Shown: in pieces, positions 17,793-26,935 of the stretch | Layout: the number at the start of each line of letters is the position of its first letter | Position numbering within the stretch: the stretch's first letter is position 1 | Notes under the pieces: generated by a model | Seen by the model: the letters and a program-made list of their open reading frames with translations, nothing else | The model's database searches: none | Told to the model about the DNA's origin: nothing | DNA from: Planctomycetota bacterium | Lineage (GTDB): Bacteria; Planctomycetota; UBA1135; GCA-002686595 | Assembly: GCA_002683825.1 (NCBI GenBank) | Contig: NYUD01000086.1 | Span: 1-64,000 of the forward strand | Direction: 5' to 3' | DNA length: 64,000 nt | Made by a program: the position numbers and the translations under genes

Positions 17793-19859
17793 ATGCTTCG
17801 ACTGCGCCATGCGGCGATCGTGGCGGCCCTTTTCGCCGCTCCCGCCTTCACCCAGGTTCAAGAGACATTTCGCCAGGGACTCGCCTACCTCGACCAAGGT
17901 CGGGATGAGGAGGCGCTGAAGGCGTTCAAGCGCGTTCTGGCCATGGACCCGTCGCACGAGGATGCGTGGAGTCTGTGGAACGCCACCGAGCACGGTGTGT
18001 GGCTGCGCCTGCTCTCCAGAGGGGGGGAGATCGACCGAACCACCCGGGCCATCATGGCGATGGCCACGATCGGGAGGAAGGAGCGCAGTGACGACGCCGA
18101 CACGATCCGCGGACTGATCGCCATGGTCGCCTCCGAGGATGCCCTCGAAAGAAACAGCGCGATTCGCACGCTCACCGCCGATCACGGTGAATTCGCGGTT
18201 CGCTACATGGTCTACACCCTGGCCGATCGGGACGCCGAGGAAAGACGCATCGCGATCATGTCGGGCCTGGCCCGCATGGGTAGCGACGTCGTTCTGCCGT
18301 TGATCGAAGCTCTCGACTCCTCCGACGAATACCTGCGGCGCAACGTGGCCTTCACCCTGGGCTATATCGGCGACCCGCGCGCCAATGCGGCGCTCGCTCG
18401 CGTCGCAGCGAGCGATTCAGATTCGGGAGCGCGCACGGCTGCCGGCCAGGCGCTCGAGCGTTGTGGAGGTTCCACCGACGCGGTCGAGCAATATCTCGCC
18501 CTCGGCGCCGCCTACTACGGCGAGAGCGATTCCGTTCTCGCGCCGCACCGCTACTCGGACGTCGTCTGGAAATGGGAGGACGGCAAGCTCACGAGCGTCG
18601 ATGCGCTGCGCTTCCTGTACGGCCCCGAACTCGCCAAGCGCGCCTACTACCACGCGTTGGCTCTGGCTCCCGACTCCATTCCGGCGCTGGCTGGAATCGC
18701 GCGCGCCGCGGTTTCCCAGCGGGGGCGCCTCGAGGAGTGGGCCGCCAGCGGTGGGGATATCGGTGGGTGGGACGACCGCCTGGAGGCGGACGATCTGGCC
18801 GTGCAACTGGCCGGTGCTGAAGCGCTCGATACGGCCCTCGGCTGGGCTCTCGACCAGGGCGATCAGGTCGCCGCGTCGGGTCTTTGCCGCGTGCTAGGTA
18901 GCGCCGCGGGCGCCGCGACGGACAACCTCGAACGGGCCATGGCGATGACCTCCTCCGGTGCCGTCCGCGGGGAAGCCGCCGTCGCCCTCGCCTCGATCGG
19001 AAACCGCACCCACAGCAGAGCCAGCGCGGAGACCGTTTCCGCCCTCGCCGAGGCCGCAGCCCGCAGGGTCATGCGCATCGGCGCGATCATCGACTCCGAT
19101 CGAGATCGCTCCGAGGCCCTCTCCTCCCTTCTGGGGGATCAGGGGCTTTTCATAAACTGCTACAACTCCGGGGGTCGCGGTATCGCCGGTATTCGCTCGA
19201 TCCCGCACGTCGACCTGCTCCTCGTCGCCGACGGCCTTCCGGATCTCACCCTCAGTCAGGTCGTAGACGAGCTCAAGGCCGACCCGCGCACGGCGCAAAT
19301 CCCCGTCCTCGCGATCTCCTCGGAAACCGATGACAGCGTCTTCGGTGACCGGATCGAAGGCGTGATCTCTTCGGGGGGTGACACCGCCACGGTCGAAGCT
19401 GCGCTCTCCGACTCGCTGGGTTCCGACCGCCTGAAGGCGAACGTTCTCGGTGCCCGTGCAGCCAGCGCCCTTCGCGCCCTTGCCGCAGCCGGGACCACGG
19501 ACGTCGCCGCCTCCGCCGATGCCCTGGCGGGCACCCTCGGCGATCGTCCCGAGTCCGTCACGATACCGGCCCTCGGCGCCCTGGCCCACGTCGGTGGTGG
19601 CCAGCACGTCAGAGCCATCGTCGCAGCCCTCGGCGACGCGAATGGCTCGGAGGAGCTTCGTCTCGCCGCGGCCGGTGCCCTCTCCGGCATCTTCGCCCGC
19701 TCCGGCATGGTCGACTCCGAGCAACTGGGGCTGGTCCGCGAGATCGCTACGAGTTCCGACTCGAGCTCCGTGCGGGCCGCGACAGCCGGTGCTCTTGGGC
19801 GCCTGGACCTGTCTCCCTCCATGCGCGCCGAACTGATGCGCGCGGTGCGGGAAGAGTAG
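17793..19859 (+). CDS. Exported HEAT-repeat protein with embedded receiver-like domain
   Basis: The 688-aa protein starts with a signal peptide (RHAAIVAALFAAPAFTQ). A TPR-like unit follows (FRQGLAYLDQGRDEEALKAFKRVLAMDP), then a block of HEAT-type helical repeats to about 230 (AFTLGYIGDPRANAALARVA). Residues about 427-545 read like a response-regulator receiver: AIIDSDRDRSEALSSLLGDQG, HVDLLLVADGLPDLTL, ELKADPRTAQIPVLAISS. The phospho-acceptor position aligns with Ala, with an Asp one residue later, so it may not be phosphorylated. More HEAT repeats end the protein. The start is the ATG at 17793 that gives the signal peptide. The function is unknown; the domain mix outside the cytoplasm is unusual. 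Confidence 0.75.
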   Translation: MLRLRHAAIVAALFAAPAFTQVQETFRQGLAYLDQGRDEEALKAFKRVLAMDPSHEDAWSLWNATEHGVWLRLLSRGGEIDRTTRAIMAMATIGRKERSDDADTIRGLIAMVASEDALERNSAIRTLTADHGEFAVRYMVYTLADRDAEERRIAIMSGLARMGSDVVLPLIEALDSSDEYLRRNVAFTLGYIGDPRANAALARVAASDSDSGARTAAGQALERCGGSTDAVEQYLALGAAYYGESDSVLAPHRYSDVVWKWEDGKLTSVDALRFLYGPELAKRAYYHALALAPDSIPALAGIARAAVSQRGRLEEWAASGGDIGGWDDRLEADDLAVQLAGAEALDTALGWALDQGDQVAASGLCRVLGSAAGAATDNLERAMAMTSSGAVRGEAAVALASIGNRTHSRASAETVSALAEAAARRVMRIGAIIDSDRDRSEALSSLLGDQGLFINCYNSGGRGIAGIRSIPHVDLLLVADGLPDLTLSQVVDELKADPRTAQIPVLAISSETDDSVFGDRIEGVISSGGDTATVEAALSDSLGSDRLKANVLGARAASALRALAAAGTTDVAASADALAGTLGDRPESVTIPALGALAHVGGGQHVRAIVAALGDANGSEELRLAAAGALSGIFARSGMVDSEQLGLVREIATSSDSSSVRAATAGALGRLDLSPSMRAELMRAVREE

Positions 19860-19896
19860 AACTCCGAGGCAGCGCTCTATAGGATTCCGAGCACTC

Positions 19897-19971
19897 GCCA
19901 GAGTAGCTCAATGGTAGAGCACTGCTTTCGTAAAGCAGATGTTACGAGTTCGAGTCTCGTCTCTGGCTCCA
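19897..19971 (+). tRNA. tRNA-Thr, anticodon CGT
   Basis: A complete 75-nt cloverleaf. The acceptor stem GCCAGAG pairs with CTCTGGC, the D-stem GCTC with GAGC, the anticodon stem CTGCT with AGCAG around loop TTCGTAA (anticodon CGT, reading ACG threonine codons), and the T-stem ACGAG with CTCGT around TTCGAGT. The CCA end is encoded. It lies 37 bp after the HEAT-repeat gene. Confidence 0.97.
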
Positions 19972-20181
19972 TCGTTCAAGCGGCGTCCACTCGAGCAGTG
20001 CAGCGCTTCTTTCATCAGGGACGGTGGGCTCCTCGGCATGGCTCCTGCGCGTCGCTGAGCGGGGAGTTTCAGCGGGTGTTTCGAAGTGGGCGGGTCCTCG
20101 ATGAGGGGTGCCGCGATCGCAGGGAGATCGAGCGCTTGGCTCCAAGGGGTGAACGGCGCTTTTTTGTGTAGGCTGCGCCCT

Positions 20182-20988
20182 GTGCAGCGAACCTTTTCAA
20201 GGCGACCGAATCGCCCCTGGTTTCTGGGGGTGGTCCATCTGGCGCCGACGCCCGGAGCTCCCGGGGGGCGTGATTCGATGCCCGAGTTGCTCGAACGAGC
20301 CCGCCACGACGCGGCCGCTCTGGCCGCCGGTGGCGTCGACGGCGTGATCGTCGAGAATTTCGGCGATACGCCTTTCTTTGCGGAGACGGTTCCACCGGAG
20401 ACCGTGGCCGCCATGGCCCTGGCGCTGGAGGCCGTTCGCGAAGAGATCGGGACGCGTCCACTCGGCGTGAACGTTCTACGCAACGATGCCCGTGCAGCCC
20501 TGGGATTGTGTGCTTCCACGGGGGCGAGTTTTCTGCGCGTCAACGTGCACACCGGAGCCATGGTGTGCGATCAGGGGTTGATCCAGGGGCGCGCCGCGGA
20601 AACCCTGCGCGAGCGCGAGCGCCTGGCCCCCGGGGTTTCCCTCCTGGCCGATGTGCACGTCAAGCACGCCGTACCGCTGGGGCCTAAGACCCTGGAATCC
20701 CTGCTGGATGCCTGTGAAGAAACGTGGCGTCGGGGTCGGGCCGATGCCCTGATCCTGAGTGGTCGGAAAACCGGCTCGGCCCGGGACGCGGATGACTTCG
20801 CGCGGGTGCGCGAACGCATCGCAGCGCCGCTCCTGTGCGGTTCCGGGCTCGACCTGGAGAACGGGCGGGCGATTCTCGAACACACAGACGGCGCGATCGT
20901 CGGGACGGCCTTGAAGCGCGAAGGACGTGTAGGTGAGCCCGTGGAGCTCGAACGGGTCAAGCGCATGGCCGAACTCTTCAAGGGGTGA
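20182..20988 (+). CDS. BtpA/SgcQ-family protein
   Basis: The 268-aa protein is a predicted TIM barrel of the BtpA family. Recognisable blocks are GVVHLAPTPGAPGG near the start, GVDGVIVENFGDTPF, PLGVNVLRNDARAAL, GASFLRVNVHTGAMVCDQGLIQG, LADVHVKHAVPLG, DALILSGRKTG and the C-terminal GSGLDLENGRAILEHTDGAIVGTALKREG. BtpA is needed for photosystem I accumulation in cyanobacteria, while SgcQ-type members sit in sugar loci; the biochemical role of family members outside these cases is not established. GTG at 20182 gives the usual length; ATG codons further upstream are also in frame. The stop is 1 bp before the aminotransferase. Confidence 0.8.
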   Translation: MQRTFSRRPNRPWFLGVVHLAPTPGAPGGRDSMPELLERARHDAAALAAGGVDGVIVENFGDTPFFAETVPPETVAAMALALEAVREEIGTRPLGVNVLRNDARAALGLCASTGASFLRVNVHTGAMVCDQGLIQGRAAETLRERERLAPGVSLLADVHVKHAVPLGPKTLESLLDACEETWRRGRADALILSGRKTGSARDADDFARVRERIAAPLLCGSGLDLENGRAILEHTDGAIVGTALKREGRVGEPVELERVKRMAELFKG

Positions 20989-20989
20989 G

Positions 20990-22108
20990 ATGGCGCGAGC
21001 GGCGATCGATTGGGCGGCGATTCGGGCCCTGTTTCCCGCGACGCAGCGGCAGGCCTATCTGGACACGGCCTCCTTTGGTCCCGGACCCACCCCGGTGGTC
21101 GAGGCGGTCTCGAGCCACCTCGAAGAATGGAGTTGCGGCACGGGGTCATGGCGCGTGTGGGACGAGGTGGGCGAGGTCGTGCGCGCGCGTCTGGCGGCTC
21201 TCCTGGAGACCGAATCCAGTCATATCGCCCTGATGCCCGCTCTCTCCGCCGCCGCCGGACAGGTCGCGGAGACCCTGCCCTTCGAACCCGGTGCGAACAT
21301 CGTCGTCGGACAGGGCGAATTTCAAAGCAACTACTATCCCTGGGTCAATCAGCAACGGCGCGGATTCGAGATTCGCAACGTGCCGTTCGTGGAGGGGCGC
21401 CTGTTGGTGGATGAGTTCGCGCGCAGGGTCGACGAACGCACCGCCCTGGTGGCCGCTTCGCACGTCCAGAGTGTCAGCGGCTTTCGTCTGGATCTCGAGG
21501 GACTCGTCGATCTGTGCCGCCGGCACGACGCACGTCTTTTCATCGACGCGACCCAATCCCTGGGCGCGCTGCGGGTTCCGACCGAGGGAATCGACTACAT
21601 TGCCGGGGCGGCCTACAAGTGGCTCCTGTCGCCGCGAGGCAGCGCCTTTCTCTACGTCAGGCCGGAGCGCGCCGCCGAGCTCGCCCCCCTGATGCCGAAC
21701 TGGAAGACCCACGACGTTCCCTATCGAGACTACTACGGTCCACCCTTCGAACCGCCCCCCGATGCTCGACGCTTCGACCTGTCCCTGGCGTGGCCCGTGT
21801 GGATCGGTCTGGCGGCCGGCCTCGAGCTGATCTTGAAGCTGGGGACGAAGACGATCGAGGAGCGCGACCTGGGATTGGCCCAACGCTTCCGTAGCGGATT
21901 GCACGGGGTTGGACTGCAGCCCGCGTTCTCCGAGGCAGAAACCTCGCAGATCGTCGGGCTGCGTGTCCGCGATCCCAGGGGCGTGCAGGAATCCCTGGCC
22001 AGGAACCACGTGGTCGCCGCCGTGCGCGGCGAGTTCGTGCGTTTTGCCTTCCACTTCTTCAACGACGAGAGCGACGTCGAGCGCGCCCTCGGGGCCCTGC
22101 GCGTCTAG
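20990..22108 (+). CDS. Class V aminotransferase (cysteine desulfurase/isopenicillin-N-epimerase-like)
   Basis: This 372-aa PLP enzyme shows the class V layout: AYLDTASFGPGP at the start, SHVQSVSGFRLDLEGL, LFIDATQSLGAL and the PLP-binding Lys210 in AAYKWLLSPRGSAFLYV. No catalytic cysteine loop typical of NifS/SufS is evident near the C-terminus, so it may be a lyase or epimerase rather than a sulfur donor. The gene begins 1 bp after the BtpA stop, so the two are probably translated from one message. Its stop codon and that of the convergent VWA gene share a single CTAG. Confidence 0.85.
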   Translation: MARAAIDWAAIRALFPATQRQAYLDTASFGPGPTPVVEAVSSHLEEWSCGTGSWRVWDEVGEVVRARLAALLETESSHIALMPALSAAAGQVAETLPFEPGANIVVGQGEFQSNYYPWVNQQRRGFEIRNVPFVEGRLLVDEFARRVDERTALVAASHVQSVSGFRLDLEGLVDLCRRHDARLFIDATQSLGALRVPTEGIDYIAGAAYKWLLSPRGSAFLYVRPERAAELAPLMPNWKTHDVPYRDYYGPPFEPPPDARRFDLSLAWPVWIGLAAGLELILKLGTKTIEERDLGLAQRFRSGLHGVGLQPAFSEAETSQIVGLRVRDPRGVQESLARNHVVAAVRGEFVRFAFHFFNDESDVERALGALRV

Positions 22109-24465
22109 CGCGAGCTCTTCAGGCGGTCGGCCAGGTCCAAGAGGCCCAGGAAATCGCTGCGGTAGCCGAACGGATCGGCGCCGGCGGCGGCGCTGGCCAT
22201 GGCCATCACGTCCTCGATCGTCGTGTCGGGGCAGTGGGCGGAATCGCGCATCAGCATGCCGAAGGCCGCGACGCAGGCGGCGAAGCGGAAGTCCTCGGAG
22301 GCTTCCTCGAATCCGGCCGTGCTCTTGCGTACGGGGCGTTCGATCAACTTGCTGACCGAACCCTGCGGTTGCTTGTAGCGCAGCTTGACGTTGACCAGTT
22401 CCCCGGTGAACGCGACGTTCGAGACCTCGCGCTCGGGCTCCTGGTACTTCAACGGATCGAGGGGGGGTCGGGGGCCGGGAAGAGTGGCCGGGATCAGTTC
22501 GTAAAGCGCGGTCACCGTGTGCCCCGCCCCGATATCGCCCGCGTCCTTGGCGTCGTCGTTGAAGTCGGCGTGGGCCAGCACGCGGTTCTCGTAGCCGATC
22601 AGGCGGAAACCCGAGATCTCGGCCGGGTTGAATTCGATCTGGATCTTGACGTCCTTGGCGATCGTCTCGAGGGTGCCGCCGAGCTCGCGCACCAGCACCT
22701 TGTGGGCTTCCTTCAGGGTGTCGATGTAGGCGTAGTTGCCGTTGCCGTGGTCGGCGAGCTTCTCCATCTTGGAGTCCTGCAGGTTGCCCGTGCCGAAGCC
22801 CAGGACGGACAGGAATACACCGGCGTCGCGTTTCTCCTCGATCAGGCGCACCAGGGATCCCTCGTCGGAGATGCCGACGTTGAAATCGCCGTCGGTCGCC
22901 AGGATGACGCGGTTGATGCCGCCCTCGATGAAGTTTTCCTGGGCCGTCCGATAGGCCAGCTCGATCCCGGCAGCCCCGGCGGTCGACCCGCCGGAAGAGA
23001 GGCGTTCGAGGGCGGCCAGGACGGCGGGTTTTTCCGAGCAGGACGTGGCCGGCAAGACGAGTCCCGAGGAACCGGCGTACACCACGATGGCCACGCGATC
23101 CTCGGGCGTCAGCTGGTCCACGAGCAAGCGCATGGCGCGTTTCAGAAGCGGTAGCTTGTTCGCCGGCTGCATCGAACCCGAGACGTCGAGCAGGAAGGTC
23201 AGGTTGCGCGTGCGGCGGGGAAGATCGGTGATGTCGCGGCCCTTGAGTCCGACGCGCAGGAGCATGTGCTCGGGCTTCCAGGGTGCGCTGGCGACCTCGA
23301 GGTGCACTGCGAAGGGATCGGCGCCTTCGGGGGCGGGGTAGTCATAGGAGAAGTAGTTGATCCACTCCTCGATGCGTACCGCGTCGACGGGCGGCAAGCG
23401 CCCCTCGTGCAGGAACCGACGCAGGTTCGCATAGGAGGCGGTGTCCACGTCGATGGAGAAGGTCGAGCGCGGATCGTCCGCGACGCGGACGAAATCGTTC
23501 TCCACGATGTGGGCGTAGGCCTCACGCGACAGATCCTGGAGAACTTCCAGCTGCAACGCGTCCCATCTTTGGTTTACGGGACGCCTGCGGATCTCCTGAT
23601 CCGAGGACGTCCTGCTTCCGTACCTGGCCCCGGGCAAGCCGTCGCCGCCCCCGATGCCGATGACCTTGCGTTCCTTGACGCCCCCTCTCAGGAAGAAGTT
23701 GCTGTTATCCCCTTGGCGGCCACGATGAGGAGGACCTGGAGAAGCGGGGCCGGGGCCTGCTATCGGAGCGATGGACGCGACGCCCGGCGCCGAGCCTACG
23801 GCGCCGAGCGCATTCTGCGGCATGTCCGCCAGCTCCCACTCCTCGGCAGGAGGCGTCGAACCGCCTTCCGCTCCGATCCATTCCGGGCGTTGCGCCGTGA
23901 GGACCTCGCTGCCGAGGAAGAACAGGTCGCCTGCAGGCGCTGTACCGGGAGCACCGGGGGCGGGAGCAGTGGAGACAGGGGCAGCGGGGTCCAAAGCCGA
24001 CTCCGTCCGCCTTTGTGGCTGTGTCTGCAGGCCGGTGCTTTGGCGCACGGGCTCCCCTTCAGCATCCAGGGGTTTCGTCGCGACATTCTGTCTCCCGCGC
24101 TCCGGAGTCCGGTGGATGGCATTTTCCTGCAGGCCGGTGTAGAGCAACGTCCCCGCCGCGGTCGCGACCGATGCCGCACCGACCCACGACAGCCGGCGCA
24201 GCCACCTTTGCACGCCCATCTCGTTTGGCTGGTTGCGAGCGCGATCGACGATCGCGGTGCGTTGTGCATCGCTCAGCGTCAAGGCTTCGCTGCCGAGCTC
24301 CGCCTGCAGCATGTCCGCCAGCTCCCGCAGTTGAGCGACCTCGGCACGAAGCGCCGGACTGTGTTCCAGTTCGGCTTCGAAGGCCTGCCGCTCCTGCGCG
24401 CCGAGTTCGTTCAGGACGTACGCCGACGGGCGCGGATCCTCTTCGTGGTTTTCGTTCCTTTTCAT
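22105..24465 (-). CDS. VWA (YfbK-like) protein with anti-sigma-like cytoplasmic N-terminus
   Basis: The 786-aa protein begins with a cytoplasmic part (residues 1-85: SAYVLNELGAQERQAFEAELEHSPALRAEVAQL) that resembles the helical N-terminus of anti-sigma factors, without the zinc HxxxCxxC motif. One membrane helix lies at about 93-111. A low-complexity linker follows, then a YfbK-type N-terminal region (FSIDVDTASYANLRRFL), a VWA domain with a MIDAS motif DVSGSM at 427-432, and a C-terminal DUF3520-like part. It starts in a 4-nt overlap with the ECF sigma gene. The coupling and layout suggest a membrane sensor that restrains that sigma factor. The anti-sigma role is inferred; the VWA call is firm. 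Confidence 0.8.
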   Translation of the reverse strand: MKRNENHEEDPRPSAYVLNELGAQERQAFEAELEHSPALRAEVAQLRELADMLQAELGSEALTLSDAQRTAIVDRARNQPNEMGVQRWLRRLSWVGAASVATAAGTLLYTGLQENAIHRTPERGRQNVATKPLDAEGEPVRQSTGLQTQPQRRTESALDPAAPVSTAPAPGAPGTAPAGDLFFLGSEVLTAQRPEWIGAEGGSTPPAEEWELADMPQNALGAVGSAPGVASIAPIAGPGPASPGPPHRGRQGDNSNFFLRGGVKERKVIGIGGGDGLPGARYGSRTSSDQEIRRRPVNQRWDALQLEVLQDLSREAYAHIVENDFVRVADDPRSTFSIDVDTASYANLRRFLHEGRLPPVDAVRIEEWINYFSYDYPAPEGADPFAVHLEVASAPWKPEHMLLRVGLKGRDITDLPRRTRNLTFLLDVSGSMQPANKLPLLKRAMRLLVDQLTPEDRVAIVVYAGSSGLVLPATSCSEKPAVLAALERLSSGGSTAGAAGIELAYRTAQENFIEGGINRVILATDGDFNVGISDEGSLVRLIEEKRDAGVFLSVLGFGTGNLQDSKMEKLADHGNGNYAYIDTLKEAHKVLVRELGGTLETIAKDVKIQIEFNPAEISGFRLIGYENRVLAHADFNDDAKDAGDIGAGHTVTALYELIPATLPGPRPPLDPLKYQEPEREVSNVAFTGELVNVKLRYKQPQGSVSKLIERPVRKSTAGFEEASEDFRFAACVAAFGMLMRDSAHCPDTTIEDVMAMASAAAGADPFGYRSDFLGLLDLADRLKSSR

Positions 24466-25094
24466 CGCGTGCCGTCCTTTTGTTTCGCGACCTGATCGTC
24501 GCTCGCCACCTTCCCGCGCAGAGTCTTCATCCCCGTGTGAATCAAGAAGCCGACGTTGCCGACCGAGTGCCCGGTCACCTTGCCGATCTCCTTGTACGAG
24601 AGGCCTTGCTGGAACTTCAGGTAGAGCACCTCGCGTTGATTCGCCGGCAAGCGCTCGAGCAGGGCCGCGACGCGACCCTGCTCTTCCGACTGTTCGGCGA
24701 TTTGCGCGGGGTCGAGCCGGCGGGAGTCCCTGCCGTCCGCCGTCTCGTGGAGTTGCAGCTCCACCGCGTTCTTCACTGTCGTTTGCATGCTGTTCTCCTT
24801 GGCGCGCACATCGAGCGCGCGGTGTTTGCAGACGGTGAAGAGCCACTCGCCGAGATGCCCATCGACATGGCTGCGCCTTTCCGAGCACAACCTGAGGAAG
24901 GTCTCCTGAACGACGTCCCGCGCCCGCTCCGCGTCGCCGAGGAGGCGGGCGGCGTAGAGGCACAACCGTCGTTCGAACCGCGCGAGCGCGGCGAGGAGCC
25001 ATTCCTCCCGATCCAGTGCCTGGTGATCCAATTCCTGCCGATTCAACGTGTGTGGGTCCAGGTTTGCTCGGTCGGTTTCAGGTCTTTGGGTCAA
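24462..25094 (-). CDS. ECF RNA polymerase sigma factor
   Basis: The 210-aa protein has sigma region 2 (RLCLYAARLLGDAERARDVVQETFLRL, then GEWLFTVCKHRALD) and region 4 (LERLPANQREVLYLKFQQGLSYKEIGKVTGHSVGNVGFLIHTGMKTLR), with a 45-residue variable linker between. The first 30 residues are extra and poorly structured, so a later start is possible. Its stop overlaps the VWA gene by 4 nt (ATGA), which implies stoichiometric co-expression with its likely regulator. It lies 74 bp downstream of the GT-C glycosyltransferase on the same strand. Confidence 0.92.
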   Translation of the reverse strand: MTQRPETDRANLDPHTLNRQELDHQALDREEWLLAALARFERRLCLYAARLLGDAERARDVVQETFLRLCSERRSHVDGHLGEWLFTVCKHRALDVRAKENSMQTTVKNAVELQLHETADGRDSRRLDPAQIAEQSEEQGRVAALLERLPANQREVLYLKFQQGLSYKEIGKVTGHSVGNVGFLIHTGMKTLRGKVASDDQVAKQKDGTR

Positions 25095-25168
25095 GCGGTC
25101 TCTCCGTCCGCGCGATGCAACGATCGGCGGCCGGATTTCTTAGGAGAGATCTGCTGAAAAATAACGAT

Positions 25169-26881
25169 TCAGCGGCGCGAGAGGTCCCAGACCACCACCA
25201 GGTGGTCCTCGAAGGCGGGCAGGCCGAGGTCCTTTCTCAAACGGTTCTCCAGGGCCCGCAGGGGCTCGAAGCGTTGCTTCACGAAGCCGTACTGGGAATG
25301 GGCGTCCATGAAGGCCTGGCTCCTGGCATTTTCGATTTTCGGCCAGACCTGGTTCCACACGAAGGCCCAGTAGTTGGTGAGCTCTTCATAGATGTTCTTG
25401 TGAAAGACCAGGTAATCGGCCTGGACGCTCGCCAGCGCATCGCGATCGTTCAGGTCCACGTAGGGCCCCCCCGGGACGCGTTCGGGCCTCTGTTCCCACA
25501 CGAATCCGACCACGATGTTCTTTCCGTGCTGCAACCAGGCGCTGCGGTGTAAGAGGCCGGAGCGGTTCCAGAGCTCGGGCGCCTCGATCAGCGTGACGTC
25601 CTCCCGCGTCTCCTCCATCACCCCGTAGAACTTCGAGCGCCGCGGCCAGGGTGCGTCGAAAGCCTCGAGTGGCGTCAGGGCGAGATTCGAGTTGGCGAAG
25701 GGGCCCCGGCCCGTGCGGGGCAGGGGACCGGCGAAGTACAGTGCAGCGAGAAGCAGCGCGCCGCCCAGGAGAGTCACACTCTCCGTCGCGTGTCTCTTCA
25801 AGAGGATGCGTGCGGTGTAGGCCGCCAGCCAGGCGATCAGCATCCACTGGAACGGGAGGCTGGGCAGCAGATAGCGCGCGTAGGCGTAGGCCAGTCCGGG
25901 AGGCCGCGCGACACACAGCACAAGCGCCGGCCCGAGCGCCGCGCTTCCCAGGAAGAAGGCGCGCCGGGGGTCCCGTCTCCAAAGGACAAAGAGCGCCATC
26001 GGGAGGGCCCCCAGGGCGATCCACCCGAAGCCTCGGTTGCCGTACAGGATCGTGGCCACGTCGCCCGGTCCGAACTCGCCTCCGGCACCCGCAAGGGCCT
26101 TCTTATCGAGGAAGTCCCAGAGCGTTTCCCAGGCCGGAAGGTGCAGCAGGACGCTCAGGAGTGCGGCTGCCGCAAGGGCCAGGAGGATCGGGCGTCGGGA
26201 GGGAACGGGGTGCTGGAGCGTCCCGCGACGCGCTTCGATTCCGATCCAACCCGCGGCGCCGATCGAGAGGGCACTGCTGGCGGAGAACAGGTGAGCGTAG
26301 GGAAGAAGTGCCCCCGAGACGGCGACCGAAGCCGCCCAGAAGAGCCGCCTGCGTCCGGACGAAGAATCCTCGCCGAGCCGTAGCAGGGCGTAGGCCAGGA
26401 ACAGGGCGAAGAGCGACGCCAGGGCGTAGCCGCGTCCGTAGCGGGTGTAGAAGATGAAGCTCGGGCTCGAACCCAGGGCGAGGGTTACGAGGGCGGCCGG
26501 CGCCGGGCCCACCAGGCGTCGGGCGCAGGGGTAGCAAAGCAACAGGGCCAGGAAGCCGCCGAGAAGGGAAGGCGCGCGATAGGCCCACAATCCCGCACCC
26601 GCCAGATCGACCGCGATCTTCTGTGCGAGGGGAAGCAGCAATCCCGACCCGAAGGCGTCGTAGAGACCGGCCAATTCCCCGAAGGAATGGCCTAGATTGC
26701 GTACGCTGTGGAATTCGTCGCCGAAGAGGTGAGCCTGCCCCAACCCTCGCAGTGTCAGATACGTAAACGCCGAAAACCCCATGGCCAGCAACCCTGCACG
26801 TAGAGCGCTTGCCCCTGCCTCCCCTCGGGAGCCGCTTCGGTTTTCGAGGGGAACGTCGTCTTCCTGCCTGGGGATTCCCAT
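25169..26881 (-). CDS. GT-C family membrane glycosyltransferase (GT39/ArnT-like)
   Basis: This is a 570-aa polytopic protein with roughly ten hydrophobic segments. The first periplasmic loop carries the acidic motif GDEFHSVRNLGHS, in the place of the catalytic Asp/Glu of GT-C enzymes that use polyprenyl-phosphate sugars. FYTRYGRGYALASLFALF is the typical second-loop region. The C-terminal 150 residues are soluble and presumably periplasmic. The acceptor cannot be predicted; candidates are envelope glycans, lipids or proteins. The annotated start has a 27-residue hydrophilic leader; the divergent M28-like gene starts 54 bp away. Confidence 0.78.
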   Translation of the reverse strand: MGIPRQEDDVPLENRSGSRGEAGASALRAGLLAMGFSAFTYLTLRGLGQAHLFGDEFHSVRNLGHSFGELAGLYDAFGSGLLLPLAQKIAVDLAGAGLWAYRAPSLLGGFLALLLCYPCARRLVGPAPAALVTLALGSSPSFIFYTRYGRGYALASLFALFLAYALLRLGEDSSSGRRRLFWAASVAVSGALLPYAHLFSASSALSIGAAGWIGIEARRGTLQHPVPSRRPILLALAAAALLSVLLHLPAWETLWDFLDKKALAGAGGEFGPGDVATILYGNRGFGWIALGALPMALFVLWRRDPRRAFFLGSAALGPALVLCVARPPGLAYAYARYLLPSLPFQWMLIAWLAAYTARILLKRHATESVTLLGGALLLAALYFAGPLPRTGRGPFANSNLALTPLEAFDAPWPRRSKFYGVMEETREDVTLIEAPELWNRSGLLHRSAWLQHGKNIVVGFVWEQRPERVPGGPYVDLNDRDALASVQADYLVFHKNIYEELTNYWAFVWNQVWPKIENARSQAFMDAHSQYGFVKQRFEPLRALENRLRKDLGLPAFEDHLVVVWDLSRR

Positions 26882-26935
26882 ACCGTGTGCGCCAGACCAT
26901 ACTCGCCGCTGACAACACCGTCACCGCGATCTCCC

